Made by a program: the position numbers and the translations under genes
Notes under the pieces: model-generated
Databases searched by the model: none
The model's input: the letters and a program-made list of their open reading frames with translations, nothing else
Told to the model about the DNA's origin: nothing
Part shown: positions 17,900 to 27,310 of the stretch, piece after piece
How the letters are laid out: every line of letters begins with the position of its first letter
Numbering within the stretch: position 1 is the stretch's first letter
Source of the DNA: Herbiconiux sp. SALV-R1
Lineage (GTDB): Bacteria > Actinomycetota > Actinomycetes > Actinomycetales > Microbacteriaceae
DNA: 64,000 nt
Direction of reading: 5' to 3'
Assembly: GCF_013113715.1 (NCBI RefSeq)
Contig: NZ_CP053344.1
Coordinates: 806,001 to 870,000, forward strand

Positions 17900-20122
17900 C
17901 TACTGGGTCTTGTGGGGGCGGAGGTAGAGGGCGGCGAGTGGGGGGAGGGTGAGCTCGACCGAGGCGGGGCGGCCCGACCAGGGGACGTACTCGGCCTCGA
18001 CCGAGCCGTAGTTGCCGACGCCTGAACCGCCGTACTCGACAGCATCCGTGTTCACCAGCTCGTCCCAGCGACCGCCGAACGGCAGACCCACACGGTAGGG
18101 CCCCACGGGCTGGCCCGAGAAGTTCATGAGCACCGCGATCGGGTTCCCGGCGGAGTCCCACCGCAGGAACGACACGAGGTTCTGCGACGACGATCCGCCG
18201 TCGATCCACTCGAACCCTGCCGGCTCGTTGTCGAGCGTCCAGAGCGCCGGGTTCTCCTTGTAGACCGTGTTGAGGCGCGACACCAGGCCGAGCAACTGCT
18301 GGTGCACCGGCTGGTCGAGGATCCACCAGTCGAGCCCCCGCTCCTCGCTCCACTCCGACGGCTGACCGAACTCCTGCCCCATGAACAGCAGCTGCTTGCC
18401 CGGGTGGGCCCACATGAAGCCGAGGTAGGCGCGCAGGTTGGCGAGCTTCTGCCAGTGGTCGCCCGGCATCTTCGCCAGCAGCGAGCCCTTGCCGTGCACC
18501 ACCTCGTCGTGCGAGATCGGCAGCATGAAGTTCTCGCTGAACGCGTAGAGGAACGAGAAGGTGATCTCACCGTGGTGGTACTGCCGGTACATCGGGTCGG
18601 TGGAGATGTAGCCGAGGGTGTCGTGCATCCACCCCATGTTCCACTTCATACCGAAGCCGAGCCCGCCCCGATCGGTCGGATGCGTCACGCCCGGCCACGA
18701 GGTCGACTCCTCGGCGATCATGACGATGCCCGGGTTGGTCTTGTACGCGGTGGCCGTGACCTCCTGCAGCAGGCTGATCGCCTCGAGGTTCTCGCGGCCG
18801 CCGTACTGGTTCGGAATCCACTCGCCTTCCTTGCGCGAGTAGTCGAGGTAGAGCATCGACGCCACCGCGTCGACCCTCAGTCCGTCGATGTGGAACTCCT
18901 CGAGCCAGTACAGCGCGTTCGCCACGAGGAAGTTGCGCACCTTGCTGTTGCCGAAGTCGAACACCAGCGTTCCCCAGTCGGGCTGCTCGCCACGACGCGG
19001 GTCGGGATGCTCGTACAACGCCTCGCCGTCGAAGCGGGCGAGCGCCCACTCGTCTTTGGGGAAGTGCCCCGGCACCCAGTCCATGAGCACGCCGAAGCCC
19101 GCCTGGTGCAGCCGGTCGACGAGGTAGCGCAGGTCGTCGGGGTGCCCGAACCGCGAGGTGGGCGCGTAGTAGGAGGTGACCTGGTAGCCCCACGACCCGC
19201 CGAACGGATGCTCGGCGAGCGGCATGAACTCCACGTGCGTGAAGCCGAGGTGCTCGAGGTAGGGGATGAGCTCGTCGGCGAGCGAGCGGTAGTCGAGCCC
19301 CGGCTTCCACGAGCCGAGGTGCATCTCGTAGACGCTCATCGGGCTGGTGTGGGGGTCGACCGAGGCCCGGGCGCGCATCCAGTCGCCGTCGGACCACTCG
19401 TACGAGGAGGTGCCGATCACCGAGGCGGTGAGCGGGGGCCGCTCGGTGTACCGCGCCATCGGGTCGGCGCGCTGCACCCACCGCCCGTCCTGCGTGAGGA
19501 TCTCGAACTTGTAGTTGCTGCCGGCGCCGAGGCCCGGGATGAACAGCTCCCACACACCGGTGCCGCCGAGGCTGCGCATGGCGTGCCGCACGCCGTCCCA
19601 TCCGTTGAAGTCGCCGATCACGCGCACCGCCTGGGCGTGCGGCGCCCACACGGCGAACGCGGTGCCCGCCGTGGCGGCGTCGACGCCCCATTTCTCCTCG
19701 ACCCGCGAGCCGAGCACCTCCCAGAGCTTCTCGTGCCGGCCCTCGCCGATGAGGTGGAGGTCGACCTCGCCGAGGGTGGGGGAGTAGCGGTAGGGGTCGT
19801 CGGCGGTCCAGACGGCGCCGTCGGCGTAGCGCGCCTCGATCTGGTAGTCGTTGAGTCCGGTGAGCGTGAAGCCCTGCCAGATGCCGCCCCAGAGGTGGGT
19901 GAGCTGGGCGCGCGCCCCGTTCGAGAGCACGGCGCTCACCTCGTCGGCGAGCGGGCGGAGGGTGCGGATGACCGTGATCGGGTCGCTCACCCCCTCGGCG
20001 TGCACGAGGTGCTGGCCGAGCACCGCGTGCGGGTCGTAGTACGACCCGGCGGCGACTCGCTGCAGCACGTCGAGCGGGATCTCGGGGAGGGTGAGGGCGG
20101 TGGAGCCGTCGGGGCTGGGCAT
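17900..20122 (-). CDS. glgB: 1,4-alpha-glucan branching enzyme
   Basis: GH13 enzyme introducing alpha-1,6 branches into glycogen-like glucan, 740 residues. I start at ATG 20122, where the codon overlaps the glgE stop by one base (TGATG); longer upstream frames run inside glgE. An N-terminal beta-sandwich ([11 protein letters not shown] near residue 30) and the CBM48 domain precede the barrel. Catalytic residues are Asp near 418 ([10 protein letters not shown]) and Glu near 471 (MIAEEST), and [12 protein letters not shown] marks the later conserved region. It is the second gene of a glgE-glgB operon, as in Mycobacterium. Confidence 0.96.
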   Translation of the reverse strand: MPSPDGSTALTLPEIPLDVLQRVAAGSYYDPHAVLGQHLVHAEGVSDPITVIRTLRPLADEVSAVLSNGARAQLTHLWGGIWQGFTLTGLNDYQIEARYADGAVWTADDPYRYSPTLGEVDLHLIGEGRHEKLWEVLGSRVEEKWGVDAATAGTAFAVWAPHAQAVRVIGDFNGWDGVRHAMRSLGGTGVWELFIPGLGAGSNYKFEILTQDGRWVQRADPMARYTERPPLTASVIGTSSYEWSDGDWMRARASVDPHTSPMSVYEMHLGSWKPGLDYRSLADELIPYLEHLGFTHVEFMPLAEHPFGGSWGYQVTSYYAPTSRFGHPDDLRYLVDRLHQAGFGVLMDWVPGHFPKDEWALARFDGEALYEHPDPRRGEQPDWGTLVFDFGNSKVRNFLVANALYWLEEFHIDGLRVDAVASMLYLDYSRKEGEWIPNQYGGRENLEAISLLQEVTATAYKTNPGIVMIAEESTSWPGVTHPTDRGGLGFGMKWNMGWMHDTLGYISTDPMYRQYHHGEITFSFLYAFSENFMLPISHDEVVHGKGSLLAKMPGDHWQKLANLRAYLGFMWAHPGKQLLFMGQEFGQPSEWSEERGLDWWILDQPVHQQLLGLVSRLNTVYKENPALWTLDNEPAGFEWIDGGSSSQNLVSFLRWDSAGNPIAVLMNFSGQPVGPYRVGLPFGGRWDELVNTDAVEYGGSGVGNYGSVEAEYVPWSGRPASVELTLPPLAALYLRPHKTQ

Positions 20123-22260
20123 CAGGATGCGCCGCCTTCCTGGGGGGTGACGTGGAGGATGTGCGCGGGCTGGGTGAAGGAGTCGAGGCGCACGTAGTCG
20201 TGCTCCGACCACTCCCAGACGCCGTCGCCGAGGAGGTCGGTGACCGTGAAGGTCGAACCGGGCGCGAGGCCGAGCTTGGCGAGGTCGAGGTGCACCGTCG
20301 TCTCCCGCGCCGAGTGCGGGTCGGTGTTCACCACGACGATGATCGTGTCGGCGACGCCCGTGGGCGAGAACTCGGCGGCGAGGTGCTTGGAGTAGACCAC
20401 GATCGCGTCGTCGTCGCTGCCGTGCACGTGGAGGTTGCGCAGCTGCCCGAGGGCGGGGTGGGCGCGCCTGATCGCGTTGAGCCGCGTGATGTCGCCCGCG
20501 ATGGAGCGCCCCTCCGCCTCGGCGGCGGCGAAGTCGCGTGACTTGTACTCGTACTTCTCGTTGTCGATGTTCTCCTCGGCCCCGGGGCGCGCGACGTTCT
20601 CGATGAGCTCGTAACCGGAGTACACGCCCCAGGTGGGCGCCCCCGTCGCCGCCAGCACCGCACGGATGCGGTAGGCGGGCACCCCGCCGAACTGCAGGTA
20701 CTCGGTGAGGATGTCGGGGGTGTTCACGAACAGGTTGGGGCGGAAGAAGGCCGCGGTGTCGTGGGCGAGCTCCGTGAAGAACTCCTCGATCTCGGTCTTC
20801 GTGTTGCGCCAGGTGAAGTACGTGTACGACTGCTGGAAGCCGACCTTCGCGAGCCCCTGCATCGCCGCGGGGCGCGTGAACGCCTCGGCGAGGAAGATGA
20901 CCTCCGGATGCGCGGCGTTCACCTCGTGGATGATCCACTCCCAGAAGTTCAGCGGCTTCGTGTGCGGGTTGTCGACCCGGAAGATCGTGACGCCGAGCGA
21001 GATCCAGTACTCCAGCACCCGCAGCGCCTCGGCGCGGATGCCCGCGGGGTCGTTGTCGAAGTTGATCGGGTAGATGTCCTGGTACTTCTTCGGCGGGTTC
21101 TCGGCGTAGGCGATCGAGCCGTCGGGCAGGGTCGTGAACCACTCCGGGTGCTCCTTCACCCAGGGGTGGTCGGGCGAGGCCTGCAGCGCGAAGTCGAGGG
21201 CGAGCTCGAGCCCGTTCTCCTTCGTCGCGGCGAGGAAGGCGGTGAAGTCGTCGACGGTGCCGAGATCGGGGTGGATCGTGTCGTGACCCCCGGCCTCACC
21301 GCCGATCGCCCAGGGCGACCCCGGGTCGCCGGGCTTCGGGTCGAGCGTGTTGTTGCGGCCCTTGCGGAACGCCTCGCCGATGGGGTGGATGGGCGGCAGG
21401 TAGAGCACGTCGAAGCCCATCGCCGCGACGGCGGGCAGCCGGTCGATGGCGGTGCGGAAGGTGCCGCTGGTCCAGCTGCCGTCGTCGTTCTGCACGGCGC
21501 CCACCGAACGCGGGAAGAACTCGTACCAGGCGCCGACGCCCGCCCTGGCCCGCTCGACGCGGAGCGGGTGCCAGGCCGAGTACGTCACGAGGCTCTGTGC
21601 AGGAGTGCGGCGGAGCGCATCCGTCACCTCGGTCGAGTAGGCAGGAGCGAGACGCTCGGGTACGGGGCCCGCCGTCTGGCCAAGCGAGGTGGCGACCCGG
21701 GCGAACAGCTCGCGGTCGGTGGCGTCGCGCTCGGGCTCCGCGGCGAGCCGGGCGAACAGCTGCTCGCCGATGGCGAGCATGAGCTCGACGTCGATGCCGG
21801 CGGCGATCTTCACCGAGGCGTTGTGCTCCCAGGTGGCGTAGTCGTCGGAATACGCGCGGATGCGGAAGCGCCACGAGCCCTCGGAGGTCACCTGGGCGAG
21901 GGTCGTCCACTCGTCGGCCCAGCTGAAGGTGCGGGTGAGCGGCCGGTCGGTGACGGTGCCGTCGGGGGCCCCGAGCTCGAGGTGGGCACCGACGGCGTCG
22001 TGGCCCTCGCGGAACACCGTCGCACCGAACGGGATGACCTCGCCGACGAAGCCCTTCGCAGCCCAACGCCCGCCGTCGACCTGCGGGAACACGTCGATGA
22101 TGGGGATGCGGCCGATCTCGGGCTCGAACGGCTGCTGGGGCTCGACGGCCTGGTTCGGCTCGGCGGCCTGTTCGGGCTCGGCGCTCGTCTCCGGCTCGAG
22201 TGGAGGTGCGACCGGCTTCACGACCGGAGCGGATGCAGATTTCTTTCGCGTGGCTGCCAC
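20122..22260 (-). CDS. glgE: Alpha-1,4-glucan:maltose-1-phosphate maltosyltransferase
   Basis: GH13_3 enzyme that adds maltose units from maltose-1-phosphate to growing alpha-glucan. It has 712 residues, with an N-terminal Glu/Pro/Gln-rich low-complexity stretch (about residues 20-48) and an N-domain beginning [16 protein letters not shown]. The predicted nucleophile Asp-430 lies in [10 protein letters not shown] and the acid/base Glu-459 in FLAEAFTRP. Their 29-residue spacing equals that of Asp394/Glu423 in Streptomyces coelicolor GlgE. The GTG start is 7 bases from a TAGGGT box, so a leaderless mRNA is likely. Paired with glgB downstream and divergent from glgP. Confidence 0.95.
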   Translation of the reverse strand: MAATRKKSASAPVVKPVAPPLEPETSAEPEQAAEPNQAVEPQQPFEPEIGRIPIIDVFPQVDGGRWAAKGFVGEVIPFGATVFREGHDAVGAHLELGAPDGTVTDRPLTRTFSWADEWTTLAQVTSEGSWRFRIRAYSDDYATWEHNASVKIAAGIDVELMLAIGEQLFARLAAEPERDATDRELFARVATSLGQTAGPVPERLAPAYSTEVTDALRRTPAQSLVTYSAWHPLRVERARAGVGAWYEFFPRSVGAVQNDDGSWTSGTFRTAIDRLPAVAAMGFDVLYLPPIHPIGEAFRKGRNNTLDPKPGDPGSPWAIGGEAGGHDTIHPDLGTVDDFTAFLAATKENGLELALDFALQASPDHPWVKEHPEWFTTLPDGSIAYAENPPKKYQDIYPINFDNDPAGIRAEALRVLEYWISLGVTIFRVDNPHTKPLNFWEWIIHEVNAAHPEVIFLAEAFTRPAAMQGLAKVGFQQSYTYFTWRNTKTEIEEFFTELAHDTAAFFRPNLFVNTPDILTEYLQFGGVPAYRIRAVLAATGAPTWGVYSGYELIENVARPGAEENIDNEKYEYKSRDFAAAEAEGRSIAGDITRLNAIRRAHPALGQLRNLHVHGSDDDAIVVYSKHLAAEFSPTGVADTIIVVVNTDPHSARETTVHLDLAKLGLAPGSTFTVTDLLGDGVWEWSEHDYVRLDSFTQPAHILHVTPQEGGAS

Positions 22261-22267
22261 ACCTCAG

Positions 22268-22273
22268 ACCCTA
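22268..22273 (-). promoter_or_regulatory. -10 box of leaderless type before glgE
   Basis: On the minus strand TAGGGT ends 7 bases before the GTG at 22260. The divergent glgP box TAGGCT is at 22339-22344, so both promoters share the 127-base intergenic region. Confidence 0.5.
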
Positions 22274-22387
22274 CCCACTCCGTGCGGGGCTGCAACGGTG
22301 CGAAGGATGCTGTTCACCCGGCCGAAACGCACCTGGCCTAGGCTGGCGGGGTCGATCGGGCACACCGTTCCTGAAGGAGTCACCAGC

Positions 22388-24979
22388 GTGAAGGCAATTC
22401 GCAGATTCACCGTCCGTTCCGTGCTTCCCGAGTCGTTGGGAGCGCTCGGCGAACTCGCGGCGAACCTCCGGTGGGCATGGCACGAGCCCACCCGGCAGAT
22501 CTTCGCCCACATCTCGCCCGACGACTGGAAGGCCACCCTCGGCGACCCGGTGGCCCTGCTCGGCGCCGTGCGGCCGGAGCGGCTCGAGCAGCTCGCCGCC
22601 GACCCCGGCTTCGTCGCCTGGGCGAACAGCCTCCGCGACGACCTGAACGCCTACCTCACCGAACCGCGCTGGTACCAGGGTCTGGAGGGTCCGCGCCCCG
22701 GCAGCATCGGGTACTTCTCGCCCGAGTTCGGTATCGCCGCAGCCCTCCCGCAGTACTCCGGCGGACTCGGCATCCTCGCCGGCGACCACCTCAAGGCCGC
22801 CTCCGACCTCGGCGTGCCCATCATCGGTGTGGGCCTGTTCTACCGCTCGGGCTACTTCTCGCAGGCCATCTCGCGCGACGGCTGGCAGGAGGAGAGCTAC
22901 CCGGTGCTCGACCCCGACGGCCTGCCGCTGTCGGTGCTGCGCCAGGCCGACGGCACCGCCGCGCAGATCGTGCTCGCCCTCCCCGGCGGGCGCGCTCTCT
23001 ACGCCCGCATCTGGCAGGCGCAGGTGGGCCGGGTGCGGCTGCTCATGCTCGACACCGACATCCCCGACAACGACGACGACCTCCGCAGCGTCACCGACCG
23101 GCTCTACGGCGGGGGTGGCGAGCACCGCCTGCTCCAGGAGCTGCTGCTCGGCATCGGCGGCGTGCGCGCGCTCGAGGTGCTCGCCGAGCTCACCGATTCG
23201 CCGATGCCCGAGGTGTACCACACCAACGAGGGGCACGCCGGGTTCCAGGGGCTCGAGCGCATCTCGAACCTCATCGGCGGCGGCCTCTCCTTCGACGAAG
23301 CGCTCCAGGTCGTGCGGGCCGGCACGGTGTTCACCACGCACACCCCGGTGCCCGCCGGCATCGACCGCTTCGAGCGCTCGCTCGTCGAACGCTACTTCTC
23401 GACCGACATGCTGCCGGGGCTCGAGGTCTCGTCGGTGCTCGCGCTCGGCGCAGAGGACTACGAGGGCGGCTCCTCCGAGGTGTTCAACATGGCCGTGATG
23501 GGGCTGCGCCTCGGGCAGCGCGCCAACGGCGTCTCGAAGCTGCACGGCGACGTGAGTCGCGGCATGTTCGCCGGGCTCTGGCCGGGATTCGACAAGGCGG
23601 ATGTGCCGATCACCTCCGTGACCAACGGCGTGCACGCCCCCACCTGGACGGACCCTCTCCTGCAGGAGCTCGCCCGCACGAAGCTCGGCACGGGCGACAC
23701 CACCACCGCCGACTGGGCCTCCGACGCCGTCACCGACGCCGAGCTCTGGGCGGTGCGCGGCGACATGCGCCGCCAGCTCGTGCACGACGCGCGCCGGCGC
23801 GTGACGGAGGCGTGGCGCGAGCAGAACCCCGACAGCATCCCGCCCGCGTGGTACCAGGGGCTGCTCGACCCGCAGGTGCTCACGATCGGCTTCGCCCGCC
23901 GGGTGCCGACCTACAAGCGCCTCACCCTCATGCTGCACGACCCCGTGCGGCTGAAGTCGATTCTGCTGAACCCCGATCGGCCGGTGCAGTTCGTGGTGGC
24001 CGGGAAGTCGCATCCGGCCGACGAGGAGGGCAAGCGGCTCATCCAGAAGTTCGTGCAGTTCGCCTCCGACCCCGAGGTGCGGCAGCGCATCGTCTTCCTG
24101 CCGAACTACGACATCGGCATGGCGCAGCTGCTCTACCCGGGAACCGACGTGTGGCTCAACAACCCGTTGCGCCCGCTCGAGGCCTGCGGCACCTCGGGCA
24201 TGAAGGCGGCGCTGAACGGCGGGCTCAACCTCTCCATCCTCGACGGCTGGTGGGCCGAGTACTACGACGGCGAGGACGGCTGGGCCATCCCCACCGCCGA
24301 CTCCGCGGGTGACGGAGAGGAGCGCGACGCCCTCGAGGCCGAGGCGCTCTACGACCTGCTCGAGAACCAGGTGGCGCCGCGCTTCTACGACCGCGACGCC
24401 GACGGCATCCCGGAGCACTGGATGCAGTCCATCCGCCACACGCTCGCCACCCTGTCGCCCGAGCTCAGCGCCGAGCGCATGGTGCGCGAGTACGTCGAGC
24501 GGCTCTACGTGCCCGCCGCCGAGGCGGAGCGCGCCATGACCGCCGACGACCACGAGGCGGCGCGCGAGCTGTCGCTCTGGAAGGAGCGCGTACGCGCTGC
24601 CTGGTCGGGCGTCTCGGTGAACCACGTCGAGTCGGGCGGGCTCGACGACACCCCGCAGGTGGGCGACGTGCTGCACGTGCGCGCCCACGTCGGGCTCGAC
24701 GGGCTCACCCCGCACGACGTGGCGGTCGAGGTGGTCTACGGGCACGCGGTGCACGGCGACGACATCTCCGACGCGGCGACGGTGGAGCTGACCACGTCGA
24801 CGCCGTCGTCTTCGACGTCCTCGTCTTCGTCTTCGTCGGAGGCGGGCGGCGACTACGTGTACTCGGGCACGGTCGAGCTCGCGCGGGCGGGTTCATTCGG
24901 GTACACGGTGCGCGTCGTGCCGAAGCACGCGAACCTCGCGTCGCCCGCCGAGCTCGGGCTGATCGCCGTCGCGCACTGA
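22388..24979 (+). CDS. glgP: Alpha-glucan (maltodextrin) phosphorylase
   Basis: GT35 phosphorylase releasing glucose-1-phosphate from alpha-1,4-glucan with pyridoxal phosphate as cofactor. It has 863 residues and belongs to the actinobacterial form beginning KAIRRFTVRSVLP. The PLP lysine is predicted at Lys-606 in EACGTSGMKAALNGG. FSPEFGI, YSGGLGILAGDHLKAASDLG and RVPTYKR are also present. The GTG at 22388 is preceded by AAGGAG (22373-22378) and a TAGGCT -10 at 22339-22344. A serine run near residue 807 interrupts the C-terminal domain, probably as a disordered loop. Confidence 0.95.
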   Translation: MKAIRRFTVRSVLPESLGALGELAANLRWAWHEPTRQIFAHISPDDWKATLGDPVALLGAVRPERLEQLAADPGFVAWANSLRDDLNAYLTEPRWYQGLEGPRPGSIGYFSPEFGIAAALPQYSGGLGILAGDHLKAASDLGVPIIGVGLFYRSGYFSQAISRDGWQEESYPVLDPDGLPLSVLRQADGTAAQIVLALPGGRALYARIWQAQVGRVRLLMLDTDIPDNDDDLRSVTDRLYGGGGEHRLLQELLLGIGGVRALEVLAELTDSPMPEVYHTNEGHAGFQGLERISNLIGGGLSFDEALQVVRAGTVFTTHTPVPAGIDRFERSLVERYFSTDMLPGLEVSSVLALGAEDYEGGSSEVFNMAVMGLRLGQRANGVSKLHGDVSRGMFAGLWPGFDKADVPITSVTNGVHAPTWTDPLLQELARTKLGTGDTTTADWASDAVTDAELWAVRGDMRRQLVHDARRRVTEAWREQNPDSIPPAWYQGLLDPQVLTIGFARRVPTYKRLTLMLHDPVRLKSILLNPDRPVQFVVAGKSHPADEEGKRLIQKFVQFASDPEVRQRIVFLPNYDIGMAQLLYPGTDVWLNNPLRPLEACGTSGMKAALNGGLNLSILDGWWAEYYDGEDGWAIPTADSAGDGEERDALEAEALYDLLENQVAPRFYDRDADGIPEHWMQSIRHTLATLSPELSAERMVREYVERLYVPAAEAERAMTADDHEAARELSLWKERVRAAWSGVSVNHVESGGLDDTPQVGDVLHVRAHVGLDGLTPHDVAVEVVYGHAVHGDDISDAATVELTTSTPSSSTSSSSSSSEAGGDYVYSGTVELARAGSFGYTVRVVPKHANLASPAELGLIAVAH

Positions 24980-25003
24980 GGTCGCGGCCGCCTGCTCGCG
25001 ACC
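24980..25003. terminator. Hairpin between converging glgP and tetR
   Basis: A perfect 7-bp stem (GGTCGCG and CGCGACC) with a 10-base loop begins immediately after the glgP stop. It lacks a T run and could serve either strand. Confidence 0.5.
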
Positions 25004-25013
25004 GACGCCCCCG

Positions 25014-25637
25014 CTAGGCGCGGGGTGGCGCGCCAGTGCGCACGGGCGGGTGCGAGGCGCGCACGAGGTCGAGCTTCTCAGGGAAGACCGAGGTCATGAG
25101 CTCCCGCACGTCGGGGTCGGTCTCGAAGTCGTCGAACATGCGCACGCCGAGCACCACGTTGGCGAGCATGCCGCCGGCGAGGAACCCGTTCGCCTGCTCG
25201 GGCGTCATGCCGGCCTCGTCGCGCAGCAGGCGGTACACGTCGAGGAACCCGCAGCGGGCGGCGGGGCCGATCACCGGGTCGGCGCCGAGCGCGAAGGCGT
25301 GCATGAGGCAGAGCAGGATGCCGCGGTCGGCGGTCAGCTCGAAGTAAGCGAGGCCGAGGCGCCGCTCGAGCGGCACCTGGGGGTCACCCGCGATGGCCTC
25401 GCGGAAGGCCGCGAAGATGCGCTCGAGCCCGCGGCCCAGCACGTCGAGGAAGAGCTGCTCCTTGGTACCGAACATGCGCACCACGTAGGGCTGGCTCACG
25501 CCGGCGGCGCGGGCCACGGCGTCCGTCGTCGCGCCGTAGTACCCGGCGTCGCCGAAGACGGCGGTCGCGGCGTCGAGGATGAGCTCGCGGCGCTCGTCGG
25601 CGGGCATCCTCGTCTTCTTCTCGCTCACACTTGACAT
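25014..25637 (-). CDS. TetR-family transcriptional regulator
   Basis: A 207-residue repressor with an N-terminal HTH (ILDAATAVFGDAGYYGATT, then VARAAGVSQPYVVRMFG, about residues 20-56) and an all-helical ligand domain. It is divergent from the MFS exporter at 25708, and a perfect palindrome lies between them, so it most likely represses the pump and itself and is released by a pump substrate. I give ATG 25637. GTG 25628 is an equal alternative, because a TGATAC box on the minus strand ends 10 bases before that codon and would give an almost leaderless mRNA. Confidence 0.9.
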   Translation of the reverse strand: MSSVSEKKTRMPADERRELILDAATAVFGDAGYYGATTDAVARAAGVSQPYVVRMFGTKEQLFLDVLGRGLERIFAAFREAIAGDPQVPLERRLGLAYFELTADRGILLCLMHAFALGADPVIGPAARCGFLDVYRLLRDEAGMTPEQANGFLAGGMLANVVLGVRMFDDFETDPDVRELMTSVFPEKLDLVRASHPPVRTGAPPRA

Positions 25638-25647
25638 GGTATCAGCC

Positions 25648-25674
25648 GATTACTTATCGTGCTGCTAAGTAATC
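25648..25674. promoter_or_regulatory. Palindromic operator between tetR and the MFS gene
   Basis: GATTACTTA (25648-25656) and TAAGTAATC (25666-25674) form a perfect 9-bp inverted repeat with a 9-base spacer. A further GATTAC occurs at 25679-25684, suggesting an extra half-site nearer the MFS start. AT-rich 9+9 palindromes are unusual in this high-GC sequence and the position suits a TetR operator. Confidence 0.75.
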
Positions 25675-25707
25675 ATTCGATTACCACTGACTTCCGAAGG
25701 AGTTTCC

Positions 25708-27165
25708 ATGGCTCTCATCGATTCCCCGCCGGCGTCGCCGGCTTCTGCTACCCCGGCGAGGCCGGGCGCTCGCCGCCGCATCCCGGTGTGGCTCGCCGTC
25801 GTCGCCGCCTCGGTGCCCATGTTCATGGCCACCCTCGACAACCTCGTCGTCACCAGCGCCCTGCCCGTGCTGGGCCGCGAGCTCGACGCCTCGGTCGAGC
25901 AGCTGCAGTGGTTCGTGAACGCGTACACCCTGAGCTTCGCCACCTTCATGCTTCTGGCCGTCGCCTTGGGTGACCGCCTGGGTCGCCGCCACGTGTTCCT
26001 GGCGGGCATCGCCCTGTTCACCGTCGCCTCGGCGCTCTGCGCGATGGCCCTCGAGCCGTGGATGCTCATCGCCGCCCGCGCCGTGCAGGGTCTCGGCGCG
26101 GCAGCACTCATGCCGCTGTCGTTGACGCTCCTGGTCGGTTCGGTGAGCGAGCGGATGCGCCCGCTCGCCATCGGCATCTGGGGTGGCATCTCGGGGCTCG
26201 GTGTGGCGCTCGGTCCACTCATCGGCGGGGCGGTCATCCAGGGCTGGAGCTGGGACGCGATCTTCTGGCTCAACGTGCCCGTGGGCATCCTGAGCATTCC
26301 GCTGGTCCTGATCGCCCTGCCGAACTCGTTCGGTGCGCGGTTGCGGGCCGACCTGCTCGGGGTGCTGCTCGCGGGCGGCGGAGTGCTCGCCGTGGTCTAC
26401 GGCATCGTGCGCGGCAACGACGCGGGCTGGGGGAGCCTCGAGGTGACCGGCACACTCGCGCTCGGTGCGCTGCTGCTGGTGGCGTTCATCCTGTGGGAGC
26501 GGCGGGTGCCGAACCCGCTGCTGCCGCTGCGGCTCTTCCGCGACCGCAGCTTCTCGGTGGCGAACGTGGTGGGGCTCGTCTTCAGCTTCGGCATCTTCGG
26601 ATCGGTGTTCATCCTCATCCAGTACCTGCAGATCGTGGGCGGGGCGACACCGCTCGAGGCAGGAGTCATGACCATGCCGTGGACGCTCGCGCCGATGGTG
26701 GTGGCGCCGCTGGCGGGGCTCGTCGCGTCGCGGGTGGGCACCCGCGCGCTCATCGTGGCGGGGCTGCTGCTGCAGGCCGCCGGGGTGGGGTGGCTCGCAC
26801 TCACCCTGTCGACGACGCTCGACTACGCGGCGCTGGTTCCGGCGTTCGTGTTCGCGGGAGTCGGCATGGGACTCGTCTTCGCGCCCTCGTCGACGGCGGT
26901 TCTGGCGAACATGTCGGCCGACGACAACGCGAAGGCCTCCGGCACCAACTCGACGCTCCGCGAGATCGGTGTGGCCCTTGGCATCGCGGTGCTCACCGCC
27001 GTCTTCACCGGCGCGGGCGGCAGCTTCACCCCCACCGGCTACGTCGACGCCGCCATCCCCGCCATCTGGGTCGGCGCCGCCGCCCTCCTCGCCGCCGCTC
27101 TCACCGCCCTAGCCCTCCCCGCCGGCCGCGCCCGCGCGGCCACAGCGTCGGCAGGGCGGCGGTAG
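25708..27165 (+). CDS. MFS drug exporter, DHA2 (EmrB/QacA) type
   Basis: A 485-residue proton-driven efflux protein with about 14 hydrophobic segments. The DHA2 motif LDNLVVTSALPVL is near residue 48. GDRLGRRHVFLAG near residue 90 is the MFS loop 2-3 signature, and GLGVALGPLIGGAVI near residue 167 is motif C of drug:H+ antiporters. The ATG at 25708 follows AAGGAG. It is divergent from a TetR regulator across a perfect palindrome, typical of a substrate-inducible efflux pair. The exported compounds are unknown. Confidence 0.92.
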   Translation: MALIDSPPASPASATPARPGARRRIPVWLAVVAASVPMFMATLDNLVVTSALPVLGRELDASVEQLQWFVNAYTLSFATFMLLAVALGDRLGRRHVFLAGIALFTVASALCAMALEPWMLIAARAVQGLGAAALMPLSLTLLVGSVSERMRPLAIGIWGGISGLGVALGPLIGGAVIQGWSWDAIFWLNVPVGILSIPLVLIALPNSFGARLRADLLGVLLAGGGVLAVVYGIVRGNDAGWGSLEVTGTLALGALLLVAFILWERRVPNPLLPLRLFRDRSFSVANVVGLVFSFGIFGSVFILIQYLQIVGGATPLEAGVMTMPWTLAPMVVAPLAGLVASRVGTRALIVAGLLLQAAGVGWLALTLSTTLDYAALVPAFVFAGVGMGLVFAPSSTAVLANMSADDNAKASGTNSTLREIGVALGIAVLTAVFTGAGGSFTPTGYVDAAIPAIWVGAAALLAAALTALALPAGRARAATASAGRR

Positions 27166-27198
27166 ACGCGGCACAGCTGCGGGCCGCGCTCAGACGAC

Positions 27199-27301
27199 CC
27201 AAGGTGAGTGGGTGGCCGCGCCAGCGACCGCCCACTCACATGTCGCGCCGCGCCGGGCGAGGACCGGCGCGGCCGGCCGGAGCCGCGCGCAGCACGGCCC
27301 C
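27199..27301 (-). repeat. 103-nt dispersed repeat, copy B
   Basis: Inverted copy of 17730-17832, again between two converging genes and next to the 3' end of a glucan gene (glgX). The outer stem here is GTGAGTGGG (27204-27212) with CCCACTCAC (27231-27239). In copy A the equivalent arms have different bases that still pair. Confidence 0.8.
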
Positions 27302-27310
27302 GGCCGCAGC

